DNA of 64,000 nucleotides from positions 62,001 through 126,000 of the forward strand of contig CAJTIY010000005.1 of NCBI GenBank assembly GCA_910576555.1, read 5' to 3'. Below are positions 55,606-64,000 of the stretch, one piece after another. Position 1 is the stretch's first letter. Every line of letters begins with the position of its first letter. This stretch comes from an uncultured Alistipes sp. GTDB taxonomy: Bacteria; Bacteroidota; Bacteroidia; Bacteroidales; Rikenellaceae. Under the pieces are notes generated by a model that was not told where the DNA came from, made no database searches, and saw nothing but the letters and a program-made list of their open reading frames with translations. A program made the position numbers and the translations under genes.

Positions 55606-57363
55606 CTACTCCTCCTTCTTTTCGCGCAGTTCGAGGCAGAGTTCGTCGAGCTGCGCCGGGTCGACGCGGCTCGGTGCGTCGAGCATCACGTCGCGGCCCG
55701 CGTTGTTCTTCGGGAAGGCGATGTAGTCGCGGATCGACTCCGAGCCGCCGAAGAGCGAGCAGAGCCGGTCGAAGCCGAAGGCCAGACCGCCGTGCGGGGG
55801 CGCGCCGAACTTGAAGGCGTTCATCAGGAAGCCGAACTGCTCCTGCGCCTTCTCGGGCGTGAAGCCCAGACATTTGAAAATCGTGGCCTGCAGCTTGGCG
55901 TCGTGGATACGGATCGAACCGCCGCCGATCTCGGTGCCGTTGCATACGAAGTCGTAGGCGTTGGCGCGCACGCGGCCCGGGTCGCTTTCGAGGTATTGCA
56001 CGTCCTCGGGTTTGGGCGAGGTGAAGGGGTGGTGCATGGCGTAGAAGCGCTGCGTCTCCTCGTCCCACTCGAACATGGGGAAGTCGACGACCCACAGCGG
56101 CGCGAACTTCTTCGGGTCGCGCAGCCCCAGCTGCTGGCCCACTTCGAGGCGCAGGGCGCACAGCTGCGTCAGCGCCCTGAACTTCTTGCCGCAGAGGATG
56201 AAGACCATGTCGCCGGCCTTCGCGCCGCAGCGCTCGGCCATCGCGCGCACCTCGTCGGGCGTGTAGAACTTGTCGACCGACGACTTCACGGCACCCTCCT
56301 CCACGCGAATCCACACGAGCCCTTTGGCACCCACCTGCGGACGCTTGACGAACTCCGTCAGGGCGTCGATCTGCTTGCGCGTGTAGGTCGCGCAGCCCGT
56401 CGCGGCGAAGCCGACGACGTATTCCGCATCGTCGAAGACGGAGAATCCACGGCCGTGCGCCAGATCGGTCAGGTCGGCGAACTCCATGCCGAAGCGCAGG
56501 TCGGGCTTGTCCGAACCGTACTTCTCCATCGCCTCGATCCACGGCATGCGGCGCAGCGGCCCGGTCAGCTCGATGCCCATCACGTGCTTGAACATGTGCT
56601 TGGCCCAGCGCTCGAACACGCCGATCACGTCCTCCTGCTCGACGAACGACATCTCGCAGTCGATCTGCGTGAATTCGGGCTGACGGTCGGCGCGCAGGTC
56701 CTCGTCGCGGAAGCAGCGCACGATCTGGAAATAGCGGTCGTAGCCGGCCACCATGAGCAGCTGCTTGAGCGTCTGCGGCGACTGCGGCAGGGCGTAGAAC
56801 TGGTTGGGGTTCATGCGGCTGGGCACGATGAAGTCGCGCGCGCCCTCGGGCGTTGAGCCCACCAAGTAGGGGGTTTCGATCTCGAGGAAGCCCTCCGAGT
56901 CGAGGAAGCGGCGGATCTCCTGCGCCATCTTGTGCCGCAGGATCATGTTGCGCTGCAGCGGGGCGCGGCGCAGGTCGAGGTAGCGGTACTTCATGCGCAG
57001 GTCGTCGCCGCCGTCGGAGTGCTCCTCGATGGTGAAGGGAGGCGTCTGCGCCTCGTTGAGCACCGCGATGGCCGTGGCCGACACCTCGATGTCGCCCGTC
57101 GGCATCTTGGGGTTTTTCGATTCGCGCTCGATGACCCGGCCGGTCACCTGCAGCACCCATTCGCGGCCGACGCGGGCCGCCGTCTCGCGCGCCTCGGCGG
57201 GCGAGTGCTCCTCGACGACGATCTGCGTCAGGCCGTAGCGGTCGCGCAGGTCGATGAAGGTCATGGCGCCGAGGTTACGCACTTTCTGCACCCACCCGGC
57301 GAGGGTGACGGTCTGGTCGACGTGTTCGGCTCTCAAACAGCCGCACGTGTGGGTTCTGTACAT
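55606..57363 (-). CDS. aspS: Aspartyl-tRNA synthetase
   Basis: 585-residue class II synthetase of bacterial type. N-terminal OB-fold anticodon domain (about 1-105), class II motif 2 (FRDEDLRADRQPEFTQID, about 215-232), the bacterial GAD insertion (about 290-410) and motif 3 (GLAFGFDRL, about 525). FVEQEDV and the QSPQTLKQLLM loop are typical. Full length. Whether it is discriminating or also charges tRNA-Asn cannot be judged without knowing if asnS exists elsewhere. Confidence 0.97.
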   Translation of the reverse strand: MYRTHTCGCLRAEHVDQTVTLAGWVQKVRNLGAMTFIDLRDRYGLTQIVVEEHSPAEARETAARVGREWVLQVTGRVIERESKNPKMPTGDIEVSATAIAVLNEAQTPPFTIEEHSDGGDDLRMKYRYLDLRRAPLQRNMILRHKMAQEIRRFLDSEGFLEIETPYLVGSTPEGARDFIVPSRMNPNQFYALPQSPQTLKQLLMVAGYDRYFQIVRCFRDEDLRADRQPEFTQIDCEMSFVEQEDVIGVFERWAKHMFKHVMGIELTGPLRRMPWIEAMEKYGSDKPDLRFGMEFADLTDLAHGRGFSVFDDAEYVVGFAATGCATYTRKQIDALTEFVKRPQVGAKGLVWIRVEEGAVKSSVDKFYTPDEVRAMAERCGAKAGDMVFILCGKKFRALTQLCALRLEVGQQLGLRDPKKFAPLWVVDFPMFEWDEETQRFYAMHHPFTSPKPEDVQYLESDPGRVRANAYDFVCNGTEIGGGSIRIHDAKLQATIFKCLGFTPEKAQEQFGFLMNAFKFGAPPHGGLAFGFDRLCSLFGGSESIRDYIAFPKNNAGRDVMLDAPSRVDPAQLDELCLELREKKEE

Positions 57364-57396
57364 ATCTATGATGTTGTGTTATGTTCTTGCAATCGG

Positions 57397-57404
57397 CAAA
57401 GTTA
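57397..57404 (-). promoter_or_regulatory. -7 box of aspS
   Basis: TAACTTTG on the minus strand, full consensus, 33 nt before the start; the -33 element is weak. Confidence 0.6.
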
Positions 57405-57463
57405 GGAAAAAGGTTCCGGAAATGGTAGTTTTCGGCGGTAAAAAATCGTCTGCGGCGCCGCGA

Positions 57464-57495
57464 TTTGGCGCTGCGGCCCGCTTGCACTATCTTTG
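57464..57495 (+). promoter_or_regulatory. Promoter of tadA
   Basis: TTTG (57464-57467), 20-nt spacer, TATCTTTG (57488-57495): full match. The start codon is only 13 nt downstream. Confidence 0.75.
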
Positions 57496-57508
57496 CCGCC
57501 GCAAACCG

Positions 57509-57967
57509 ATGAAAGGAATGGAAGAACAACGATCGATCGACGAAAAATTCATGCGCCTCGCACTAAACGAGGCCCGCAAGGCGTTCGATGAGCAGGAGGT
57601 GCCGATCGGCGCGGTGGTCGTGGCCGGCGGCACGGTCGTCGGCCGGGGGCACAACCTTGTCGAGACGCTCGCCGACCCGACGGCCCATGCCGAGATGCAG
57701 GCCCTGACGGCCGCTTCGTCGACGCTCGGCGGCAAATACTTGCCCGATAGCACGTTGTATGTGACGGTCGAACCCTGCATCATGTGCGCCGGGGCGATCG
57801 GGTGGGCGCAGGTCGGCCGCGTCGTATGGGGCGCCGACGACCCCAAGAAGGGTTATCGCCGCTACTCGGAAGCGGTGTTCCATCCCCGGACGACCGTCGA
57901 GCGCGGGGTGCTCGGGGCCGAGTGCGAGGCGCTGATGTCCGAATTTTTCGCGTCCTTGCGCCGGTAG
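57509..57967 (+). CDS. tadA: tRNA-specific adenosine deaminase
   Basis: 152-residue zinc deaminase that converts A34 of tRNA-Arg to inosine. Zinc ligands: His60 in the HAE motif (with catalytic Glu62), Cys90 and Cys93 in PCIMC. WGADDPKKGY is also family-typical. The first ATG (57509) leaves almost no leader after the promoter; the second (57518) has GAAAGG directly before it and may be the real start, giving 149 residues. Followed by a separate promoter for the TPR gene. Confidence 0.94.
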   Translation: MKGMEEQRSIDEKFMRLALNEARKAFDEQEVPIGAVVVAGGTVVGRGHNLVETLADPTAHAEMQALTAASSTLGGKYLPDSTLYVTVEPCIMCAGAIGWAQVGRVVWGADDPKKGYRRYSEAVFHPRTTVERGVLGAECEALMSEFFASLRR

Positions 57968-57969
57968 GA

Positions 57970-58002
57970 TTTGGAGGTATAGGAATTTTTTTGTTATTTT
58001 TG
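57970..58002 (+). promoter_or_regulatory. Promoter of the TPR gene
   Basis: TTTG (57970-57973), 21-nt spacer, TATTTTTG (57995-58002), overlapping the end of nothing else; leader about 60 nt. Confidence 0.75.
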
Positions 58003-58067
58003 TCCCCAACGCGCTTTCGGGCGGGGATTTTTATCGGAGGGAAACTTCAAAATTCAACGCAATAGTC

Positions 58068-59003
58068 ATGAAAAAACTGTTTGTATCGGTAATTGCGCTG
58101 CTGGGAGCCGCGACGCTCTATGCGCAGGATCTCACGTCGCTGTACAACGAAGGCGCCGCCGCATTCGGCGCTAAGAACTACGAGGAGGCCATTCCCAAGT
58201 TCGAGCAGGTGATCGCCGACGGCGAAAACGACGAGCTGGCCGAGGAGGTGGTCGCCAACTCCAAGAAGGCGCTGCCGATGTGCTACCAGAATCTCGGTAC
58301 GCGTGCCGCCGGTCAGAAGAACTTCGACGAGGCGATCGCCAAGCTGACCAAAGGCGCCGAGCTGGCCGAGGAGTACGGCGATCAGAAGCGTGTGAACACG
58401 ATCAACAACATCCTCTCGAAGGTATATCAGGTGCAGGGCGGTACGGCCTTCAACAACAAGGAGTACGCGCAGGCCGCCGAGATCTTCGCCAAAGGCTATG
58501 CCGCCAATCCGCGCAACACCGACATGGCGCTCAACCTCGCGATGAGCTACTGCGAGTCGGGCGACTATGCGAAGGGCATGGAGGTCTACGAGAATGTCGC
58601 TGCGATGAACCCCGCGAAGTATGCCGAGGCGATCGCGAAGGCGAAGGAGGGCATGGCGCTCTACACCAATAACGAGGTTGCCAAGCTGCAGAATGCCAAC
58701 GACTACGACGGCATCATCGCGATGGCCGACGCCCTGCTGGAGAAGAACCCCCAGAGCGCTCTGGCCGAGAAGGTGCGCCTGCAGGCCTACCTCAACAAGA
58801 AGGATTATGCGAAGGTGATCGAGTTGGGCGAGAACGCCGCCGCCGCACAGACCGACGACGAGGACCGCAGCCTGATGTACTTCACGCTCGGCGCCGCCTA
58901 CAACGCCAAGGAGATGAAGCCGCAGGCCATCGCCGCCTTCCAGAAGGTGACGGCCGGTCCGGCGCTCCAGAGCGCGAAGGCCGCTCTCGCGGGGCTGCAG
59001 TAA
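58068..59003 (+). CDS. Exported tetratricopeptide-repeat protein
   Basis: 311 residues: signal peptide about 1-19 (TLYAQ), then helical TPR units such as FGAKNYEEAIPKFEQV, FNNKEYAQAAEIFAKGY, CESGDYAKGMEVYENV and YNAKEMKPQAIAAFQKV. No lipobox, no enzymatic motif. The codon usage and alanine-rich helices look like a highly expressed periplasmic protein. A partner-binding scaffold role is likely but its partner is unknown. Monocistronic with a strong terminator. Confidence 0.85.
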   Translation: MKKLFVSVIALLGAATLYAQDLTSLYNEGAAAFGAKNYEEAIPKFEQVIADGENDELAEEVVANSKKALPMCYQNLGTRAAGQKNFDEAIAKLTKGAELAEEYGDQKRVNTINNILSKVYQVQGGTAFNNKEYAQAAEIFAKGYAANPRNTDMALNLAMSYCESGDYAKGMEVYENVAAMNPAKYAEAIAKAKEGMALYTNNEVAKLQNANDYDGIIAMADALLEKNPQSALAEKVRLQAYLNKKDYAKVIELGENAAAAQTDDEDRSLMYFTLGAAYNAKEMKPQAIAAFQKVTAGPALQSAKAALAGLQ

Positions 59004-59555
59004 ACCGCATCGCGAACGCGACGATAAGAGGCTGTCCGACACGGGTCGGGCAGCCTTTTTTCGTGACGCTCCGGCGCATGCCCGGCGCTCCGCGTTTCGT
59101 GCCGTGCGCTTTGGCCTGCCGTGTGCTCTGACGTGTCGTGCGCGATGCTTCGTGCTGCGTTCGTGCAACCTCCGTCTGCGGCGGGAGTGATCGGTCCGGG
59201 GCGGTTCGCGGGATGCCGTGAGGCGTGCGCCGGCTGCGGGCGGGTCGCGGGTGTGTCGCGTGAGGCTCCGGCGGGGGGCGTGGGCCGGCATCCGGACACG
59301 GTCCGGTTTTCGGATGCAGGTTTACCCGACCCGGCCCGGTCGCCTCGCCGCCTTCGCTGCTACGCTTTACCCGGCCGTGGGCGATGCGCCTTGCGGAGCG
59401 TTTTTTCGTCCGTCTGCGGGGCTTCAGTCCGACGGCACCTCTTCGCGGCCGGGGTGCGATGTGCCGTACGGGGCGTTTCGTCGGCGATGCGTGCCGCAGG
59501 GCGAAATAATCGCCCCTTCGCGGGTAATAAGGTTGGAAATAATGCGTTAAATGAT
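59004..59555. other. Intergenic region before the DUF2723 gene
   Basis: About 550 bases. The TPR-gene terminator is at the left and the DUF2723 promoter at the right. Between them is G/T/C-rich sequence with no credible gene, repeat or RNA. Confidence 0.6.
59029..59061 (+). terminator. Intrinsic terminator of the TPR gene
   Basis: AGGCTGTCCGAC pairs with GTCGGGCAGCCT (one G-U), 4-nt loop, followed by T6. Confidence 0.9.
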
Positions 59556-59563
59556 TACTTTTG
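59533..59563 (+). promoter_or_regulatory. Promoter of the DUF2723 gene
   Basis: TTG (59533-59535), 20-nt spacer, TACTTTTG (59556-59563). Confidence 0.65.
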
Positions 59564-59623
59564 CAGGTTATCGGGAGTCATTTCCCGCAGAAGAACGCAA
59601 TCAAGAATCCGAACCGATCGTCT

Positions 59624-62600
59624 ATGAATTTGTTTAAACGCTGGAACAACATCGTCGGTTGGGCCGTTTTCGCCGTGGCGGCGACGGTCTATCTGATGAC
59701 TATGGAGCCGGTTTCGAGCCTCTGGGACTGCTCGGAATTCATCGCCACCTCCTATAAGCTCGAAGTGGGACACCCGCCCGGAGCGCCGCTCTTCATGATG
59801 CTGGCGCGTCTGGCGACGCTCTTCGCGTTCGGCAATCCCGACTACGTGGGTGCCGCGGTGAACGCCATGAACTCGCTCGCCAGCGCCTTCTGCATCCTCT
59901 TCCTCTTCTGGACGATCACCCACCTCGCACGGCGTCTGACGACGCGCGACGGCAGCGAGCTGACCCGGGCGAAGGTCTGGGCCGTGCTGGGCGCCGGCGC
60001 CGTCGGGGCGCTGGCCTACACCTTCACCGACACCTTCTGGTTCTCGGCCATCGAGGGCGAGGTCTACGCCCTTTCGTCGATGTTCACGGCGCTCGTCGTG
60101 TGGCTCATGCTCAAGTGGGAGGAGGATGCCGACCGGCCGCATGCGTCGCGCTGGATCGTGCTGATCGCCTACCTGATGGGACTCTCGATCGGCGTGCATA
60201 TCCTCAACCTGCTGACCATCCCCGCGCTGGTCTTCATCTACTACTTCCGCACGACGGAGCGGGTGACGCTGCGCGGCGTCGTATGGGCGACGGTCATCGC
60301 TGCGGCCATCCTGCTCTTCATCAACAACATCGTCATCCCCTACACGGTCTATGTCGGAGCGATGGTCGACCTGCTGTTCGTCAATACGTTCGGCCTGCCG
60401 GTCAACTCGGGCATGGCACTCTTCGCGCTGGCGCTCATCGGCGCGCTGGGGTGGGCCTCGTGGCGCTCTTACCGCCGCGGCCGCGTGCTGCTCAACACGG
60501 TGCTGCTCTCGGTGACGATGGTGCTGGTGGGCTTCTCCTCCTACGCTTCGGTGACGATCCGCGCCGCGGCCAACCCGCCGATGAACTCCAACAAGCCCGA
60601 CAACCCCCATGCGCTGCTGTCGCTGCTCAACCGCGACCAGTACGGTGCCCGTCCGCTGCTCTACGGAGCCTACTACTCGGCGATCCCCGAGGGATACAAG
60701 GACAAGCGGATCTACTACCTCGACGAGGAGGGCCGCTACCGGAGCGCCTCGGTCATCACGGGTTACCATCACGCTCCGGAGGAGATGCACCTCTTCCCCC
60801 GCATGTGGGACTACCGCAAGGGCGAGCGCGAATACAAGCAGTGGGGCGCCTACCGCACGAAGATCGAGCCGATGCGCGACGACGACGGCAACGTGGTCCG
60901 CGACGAGCGGGGTCGCCCCGTCATGCAGGAGGTCCTCGACTTCGGCCGCAAGCGTACGATCGCCGACGACTACGGCTCCCGCACGATCGTCGAGCCGACC
61001 TTCGCCGAGAACCTCGTCTACTTCTTCAACTACCAGCTCGTCTACATGTACTGGCGCTACTTCCTCTGGAACTTCGTGGGGCGCCAGAGCGACATCCAGC
61101 CTTCGCGGGTGCTGATCACCGACGGCAACTGGCTCTCGGGCATCCGCTGGATCGACGAGAAATACCTCGGGCCGCAGGACGAACTGCCGCGCGAGGTGGC
61201 CGAAAATAAGGGGCGCAACACCTACTACTTCCTCCCCTTCCTGCTGGGGCTCCTCGGTCTGGTCTACCAGCTCAACCGCGACCAGCGCAACTTCACGGTG
61301 GTCATGTGGCTCTTCCTGCTGACGGGCATCGCGCTGGTCTTCTACTTCAACACCTCGCCGGGCGAGCCGCGCGAACGCGACTACGTCTATGCGGGGTCGT
61401 TCTACGCCTTCTGCATCTGGATCGGCTTCGGCGTGCTGGCCCTGCGCGATCTCATCGTGTGGATCGCCAAGCGCGACACCGTCGCTGCGGCCGCCGCGGC
61501 CACCGTCGTCGCGATGGGCGTGCCCGTGCTGCTTGCGGCGCAGAACTGGGACGACCACGACCGTTCGCACCGCACAATGGCGCGCGACATCGGGTGGAAC
61601 TACCTGCAGTCGACGCTGCCCAATTCGATCATCCTCAACTACGGCGACAACGACACCTTCCCGCTGTGGAACAATCAGGAGGTCTACGGCATACGCCCCG
61701 ACGTGCGCATCATGAACACCTCCTACCTCGGGGGCGAGTGGTACATCGACGAGATGAAGACGAAGGCCAACGACGCTCCGGGCGTGCCCTTCTCGCTGCC
61801 CAAGCACAAGTATTCGTTCGTCAACGACCTCGTGCCGGTCTACGACCGCATCGACCGTCCGGTCGAGCTCAAGGAGGTGATCGACTTCATCCGCAGCGAC
61901 GACCCCCGCACGCAGGTGCGCCTCGGCCACGGCGTCTCGGGCGAGCAGCTCTCGGACTACATCCCGGCCAAGCGGCTGGCGCTGCCCGTCGATAAGGAGA
62001 ACGCCATCGCTTCGGGCATCGTCGCCGAGAAGGACCGCGACCGGATGGTCGACACGGTCTACATCACGATCGACAAGCGTTCGATCGACAAGAACGAGCT
62101 GATGCTGCTCGACATGCTGGCCCATTTCGACTGGAAGCGCCCGATCTACCTCACGCAACCCTTCCTGCTCGACGGCCTCGGACTGATGGACTACCTCCAG
62201 TTCGACGGCTACGCCTACCGGTTCGTACCGATCCGCACGCCCGTGCGCAGCGGTGCGGAGATCGGCCGGATCGACCCCGATTATGCGGCGCCGCTGCTGC
62301 GCGACACCTTCCGCTACGGCAACCTCGCCGATCCGCGCGTCTATGTCGACTACTTCACGCAGTATAACTTGAGCGCCTCGCACGCCCGCGACGCCTTCGC
62401 GCGCGTGGCCAAAGAGTTGCTGCGCGAGGAGCGTACGGAGGAGGCCGTCGAGCTGCTCGATCTGGCCTTCGAGCGGCTGCCGATCGGGCAGATCCGCTTC
62501 ACCGATACGAACACCTATCCCTTCCTCGAGGGGTATTACGCCGCTGCGGCGATGGGCCATCCCGAGGCCGCGGAGAAGGGCGACGCGCTGCTGCGCGCCT

Positions 62601-62872
62601 ATGCGCAGAACCTGATCGAGTATATCGAGTACTACCTCCGCTTCGAGGGGGTGCAGGGCGATATGGTTGCGTCGCTGCTCGACGAGAAGCTCGAGCAGCT
62701 GGACGACGTCTACTATCTGGCCTCGTATGCCGGACGCAAGGATGCGGTCGCCGAGCTGAACGCCTACTACCGAACGCTGGGCGTCGCGGAGGAGAACCTC
62801 TTCGATGTGGGCGACCGGCCGCTGCAGGCCGACCGTGCGTCGGTCGACACCGCCGCGGAGGCGGCCATGTAG
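59624..62872 (+). CDS. DUF2723 (TMEM260-like) GT-C type membrane protein
   Basis: 1082 residues. About ten membrane helices occupy the first 300 residues and a second set lies about 520-650; the C-terminal part is soluble and helical. The first periplasmic loop carries the family motif SSLWDCSEFIATSY...GHPPGAPLF with acidic residues Asp35 and Glu38, positioned as in GT-C glycosyltransferases. Human TMEM260, of the same family, is a protein O-mannosyltransferase. Bacteroidota have a general protein O-glycosylation system that begins with mannose, so this is a candidate for such a role (inference). Start at MNLFKRWNN; earlier in-frame codons lie on the promoter. Confidence 0.85.
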   Translation: MNLFKRWNNIVGWAVFAVAATVYLMTMEPVSSLWDCSEFIATSYKLEVGHPPGAPLFMMLARLATLFAFGNPDYVGAAVNAMNSLASAFCILFLFWTITHLARRLTTRDGSELTRAKVWAVLGAGAVGALAYTFTDTFWFSAIEGEVYALSSMFTALVVWLMLKWEEDADRPHASRWIVLIAYLMGLSIGVHILNLLTIPALVFIYYFRTTERVTLRGVVWATVIAAAILLFINNIVIPYTVYVGAMVDLLFVNTFGLPVNSGMALFALALIGALGWASWRSYRRGRVLLNTVLLSVTMVLVGFSSYASVTIRAAANPPMNSNKPDNPHALLSLLNRDQYGARPLLYGAYYSAIPEGYKDKRIYYLDEEGRYRSASVITGYHHAPEEMHLFPRMWDYRKGEREYKQWGAYRTKIEPMRDDDGNVVRDERGRPVMQEVLDFGRKRTIADDYGSRTIVEPTFAENLVYFFNYQLVYMYWRYFLWNFVGRQSDIQPSRVLITDGNWLSGIRWIDEKYLGPQDELPREVAENKGRNTYYFLPFLLGLLGLVYQLNRDQRNFTVVMWLFLLTGIALVFYFNTSPGEPRERDYVYAGSFYAFCIWIGFGVLALRDLIVWIAKRDTVAAAAAATVVAMGVPVLLAAQNWDDHDRSHRTMARDIGWNYLQSTLPNSIILNYGDNDTFPLWNNQEVYGIRPDVRIMNTSYLGGEWYIDEMKTKANDAPGVPFSLPKHKYSFVNDLVPVYDRIDRPVELKEVIDFIRSDDPRTQVRLGHGVSGEQLSDYIPAKRLALPVDKENAIASGIVAEKDRDRMVDTVYITIDKRSIDKNELMLLDMLAHFDWKRPIYLTQPFLLDGLGLMDYLQFDGYAYRFVPIRTPVRSGAEIGRIDPDYAAPLLRDTFRYGNLADPRVYVDYFTQYNLSASHARDAFARVAKELLREERTEEAVELLDLAFERLPIGQIRFTDTNTYPFLEGYYAAAAMGHPEAAEKGDALLRAYAQNLIEYIEYYLRFEGVQGDMVASLLDEKLEQLDDVYYLASYAGRKDAVAELNAYYRTLGVAEENLFDVGDRPLQADRASVDTAAEAAM

Positions 62873-63204
62873 CGGCTGCGGGCCGGGGCGGCGATCGTGG
62901 CCGCTGCTCCTTAATGCTCCTCCCGCGTTCTTCTTGGTCGCTCCTCTGGGTCGCTCCGGGTGTCGGATCGCGGGGGCGGGCGGCGGTCGTCGCCGCTTCT
63001 CCCTGATGCTCCATCCGGTCGCTCCGCTGGGGCGCTCCTCCCGGCCGCTCCTCACGCGTTCTTCTGGATTGCTCCTCTGGGGCACCCCTCTGGATCGCCT
63101 CTCCCGGCCGCTCCTTTGGGTCGCTCCGGGTGTCGGACTCCTTGCCGCGGGGGCCGCGCCGGTTCGGCCGGGTTTGCTCCGGCGTGTCGCGGCTGCTTGC
63201 TGAA

Positions 63205-63249
63205 AAAACGGTTTTCGCGGGGATTCGCTCCCTTCGAAAACCGTTTTTG
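63205..63249. terminator. Bidirectional terminator after DUF2723 gene
   Basis: Perfect 14-bp stem AAAAACGGTTTTCG / CGAAAACCGTTTTT with a 17-nt loop, ending in T5. It is 330 nt beyond the DUF2723 stop. Confidence 0.8.
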
Positions 63250-63405
63250 CATCCGAGGGTTTCCGCTCGGGCATCGCCGGAGCATATGCGCGCGATCGCC
63301 GGCCCGTTGCGGCGGTAGCCGCTGCGTCGTACGGAGGCCCGGATCGGGTCGACCTCCGTAGCGTCCGTGCGTCTGCCGTGCGGTGGCGGAGTCTCTGTTC
63401 GGAGA

Positions 63406-63567
63406 GCGGATTTCTCTGTTCGGGGTGCGGCGCCGGCGGCAGGGTGGCGGATTTCTCTGTTCGGGTGGCGGCCGGCAGCAGGGTGGCGGATTTCTCCGTT
63501 CGGGGTGCGGCGCCGGCGGCAGGGTGGCGGATTTCTCTGTTCGGGTTGCGGCGCCGGCGGCAGGGGA
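63406..63567. repeat. Four tandem copies of a 41-bp GC-rich repeat
   Basis: Copies start at 63406, 63447, 63486 and 63527 (41, 39, 41 bp), each GCGGATTTCTCTGTTCGG followed by a GCGGCGCCGGCGG-type palindromic core; a truncated copy lies at 63386. No coding sense. Confidence 0.85.
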
Positions 63568-63598
63568 GCGCACGTCCCTCTCCGCCCTCTTCAAACGA

Positions 63599-63627
63599 TG
63601 CCGGAGGACCTTACGGGCCCTCCGGCA
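63599..63627 (-). terminator. Hairpin after the acyl-CoA synthetase gene
   Basis: Perfect 9-bp stem TGCCGGAGG / CCTCCGGCA, 43 nt past the stop on the minus strand; only a short T run follows. Confidence 0.65.
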
Positions 63628-63669
63628 GACGATTCGTATTTTGCGGCGGTTGTCCGCGCGGGGTGCGCG

Positions 63670-64000
63670 TCAGCGTTGCGGACCCTCGGGCGCCGTCGGC
63701 GCGGAAGTCTCCTGCTCCGGCTGCTGCTTCTTGCCGCTGTAGAGGAAGCGTTTGATCTTGTGGGTCGGAGTCTTGACGAACTCGTCCTTCTCCTCGACCA
63801 CCTCCGAGATGCGCGAGAACCGGTTCACTTTGGCGTTGACGAACTCCTTGATCTCCTTGCGGAGCTGCTCGGTCTTGGCCTCCAGCGCCTCTTTCTTGGT
63901 CGCCCACTCGGCGCGCCAGTCGTGGAGCATCGCCTCGATCTCGTCGCTGTTGAAGTGCACGAGCGCCACGAGGCGTCCTTCGTGCTCGGTGACGATCGAG
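63670..64000 (-). CDS. Long-chain acyl-CoA synthetase, C-terminal end (5' part outside window)
   Basis: The last 110 codons of a longer gene; the frame is open at the right edge (IVTEHEGRLVALVHF). The stretch FVNAKVNRFSRISEVVEEKDEF and KTPTHKIKRFLY is the C-terminal lid end of Bacteroidota AMP-forming long-chain fatty acid-CoA ligases, in which the late lysine (in THKIKRF) takes part in adenylation. The final 20 residues, rich in E, P, T and Q, are a nonconserved tail. Catalytic and ATP-binding parts cannot be checked here. Confidence 0.8.
   Translation of the reverse strand, partial: SIVTEHEGRLVALVHFNSDEIEAMLHDWRAEWATKKEALEAKTEQLRKEIKEFVNAKVNRFSRISEVVEEKDEFVKTPTHKIKRFLYSGKKQQPEQETSAPTAPEGPQR

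Larger units (their letters stand above)
62873..63669. other. Noncoding region with repeats between DUF2723 and acyl-CoA synthetase genes
   Basis: 797 bases. 62900-63170 is a C/T-rich stretch in which CTCCTCTGGGTCGCTCC-like phrases recur. Then come a strong A/T-flanked terminator, a TACGGAGG/CCTCCGTA hairpin (63330-63360), the 41-bp tandem repeats and the hairpin of the last gene. Frames on both strands are only translations of repeats. Confidence 0.7.

Noticed and set aside
59555..63274. 1.2-kaa frame on the minus strand opposite the DUF2723 gene
   Set aside because: Same effect; the plus-strand protein has clear membrane helices and motifs, the antisense one has none.
63052..63594. 180-codon minus-strand frame (P/R-rich)
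   Set aside because: Only a reading of the 41-bp repeats and a terminator hairpin.

Overview
The window comes from a GC-rich member of the Bacteroidota, most likely Alistipes or another Rikenellaceae. The evidence is SusC/SusD genes, Bacteroidota promoters (TTTG, about 20 nt, TAnnTTTG), short region-1.1-less RpoD, GldH and RicT homologues, trigger factor without clear SD leaders, and many lipoproteins. The gene density is normal, but several intergenic stretches are long, G/T-skewed and full of degenerate repeats. No tRNA, rRNA, CRISPR array, IS element or prophage was seen.

1-7.7 kb (minus): a probable operon glutaminyl cyclase, metH, metF, M20 amidohydrolase, rnr (cut by the window edge). 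7.9-13.8 kb (plus): tig, clpP-clpX, then transketolase behind three tandem 76-bp promoter repeats and followed by a duplicated copy of its own 3' end.

13.9-31.0 kb (minus): a sialoglycan utilisation island. One unit is a FadR-type regulator, a sialidase and a Ser-type sulfatase. The other runs from a consensus promoter through nanA, a fused mutarotase/sodium symporter, susC, susD, a second sialidase, a fimbrillin-like lipoprotein and a metallophosphoesterase. Together they would strip sulfate and sialic acid from glycans, import Neu5Ac and split it to ManNAc and pyruvate. nanE and a ManNAc/GlcNAc kinase are not in the window.

31.1-37.3 kb: metK behind a SAM-II riboswitch, an HtrA protease, the primary sigma factor, ung and alkaline phosphatase. 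37.4-42.6 kb: a BlaI-like repressor with a very large M56/TonB fusion, then an S24-type repressor lacking its catalytic residues, divergent from a short promoter-to-terminator unit that may be a small RNA, and about 1 kb of noncoding repeats.

42.6-54.5 kb (minus): trmB, gldH, ricT, a MATE exporter, clpC, a YfcE-type phosphoesterase, a CotH-like lipoprotein, rarA and an antibiotic-biosynthesis-monooxygenase-domain protein. 54.8-64 kb: CD225 and DUF2752 membrane proteins, aspS, tadA, a TPR protein, a DUF2723 (GT-C type) membrane protein, and the end of an acyl-CoA synthetase.

Best candidates for something undescribed: the M56/double-TonB fusion with a Ton-box-like tail, the inactive S24 repressor with its divergent short transcript, the mutarotase-symporter fusion with an internal G9 tract, and the repeats around transketolase.
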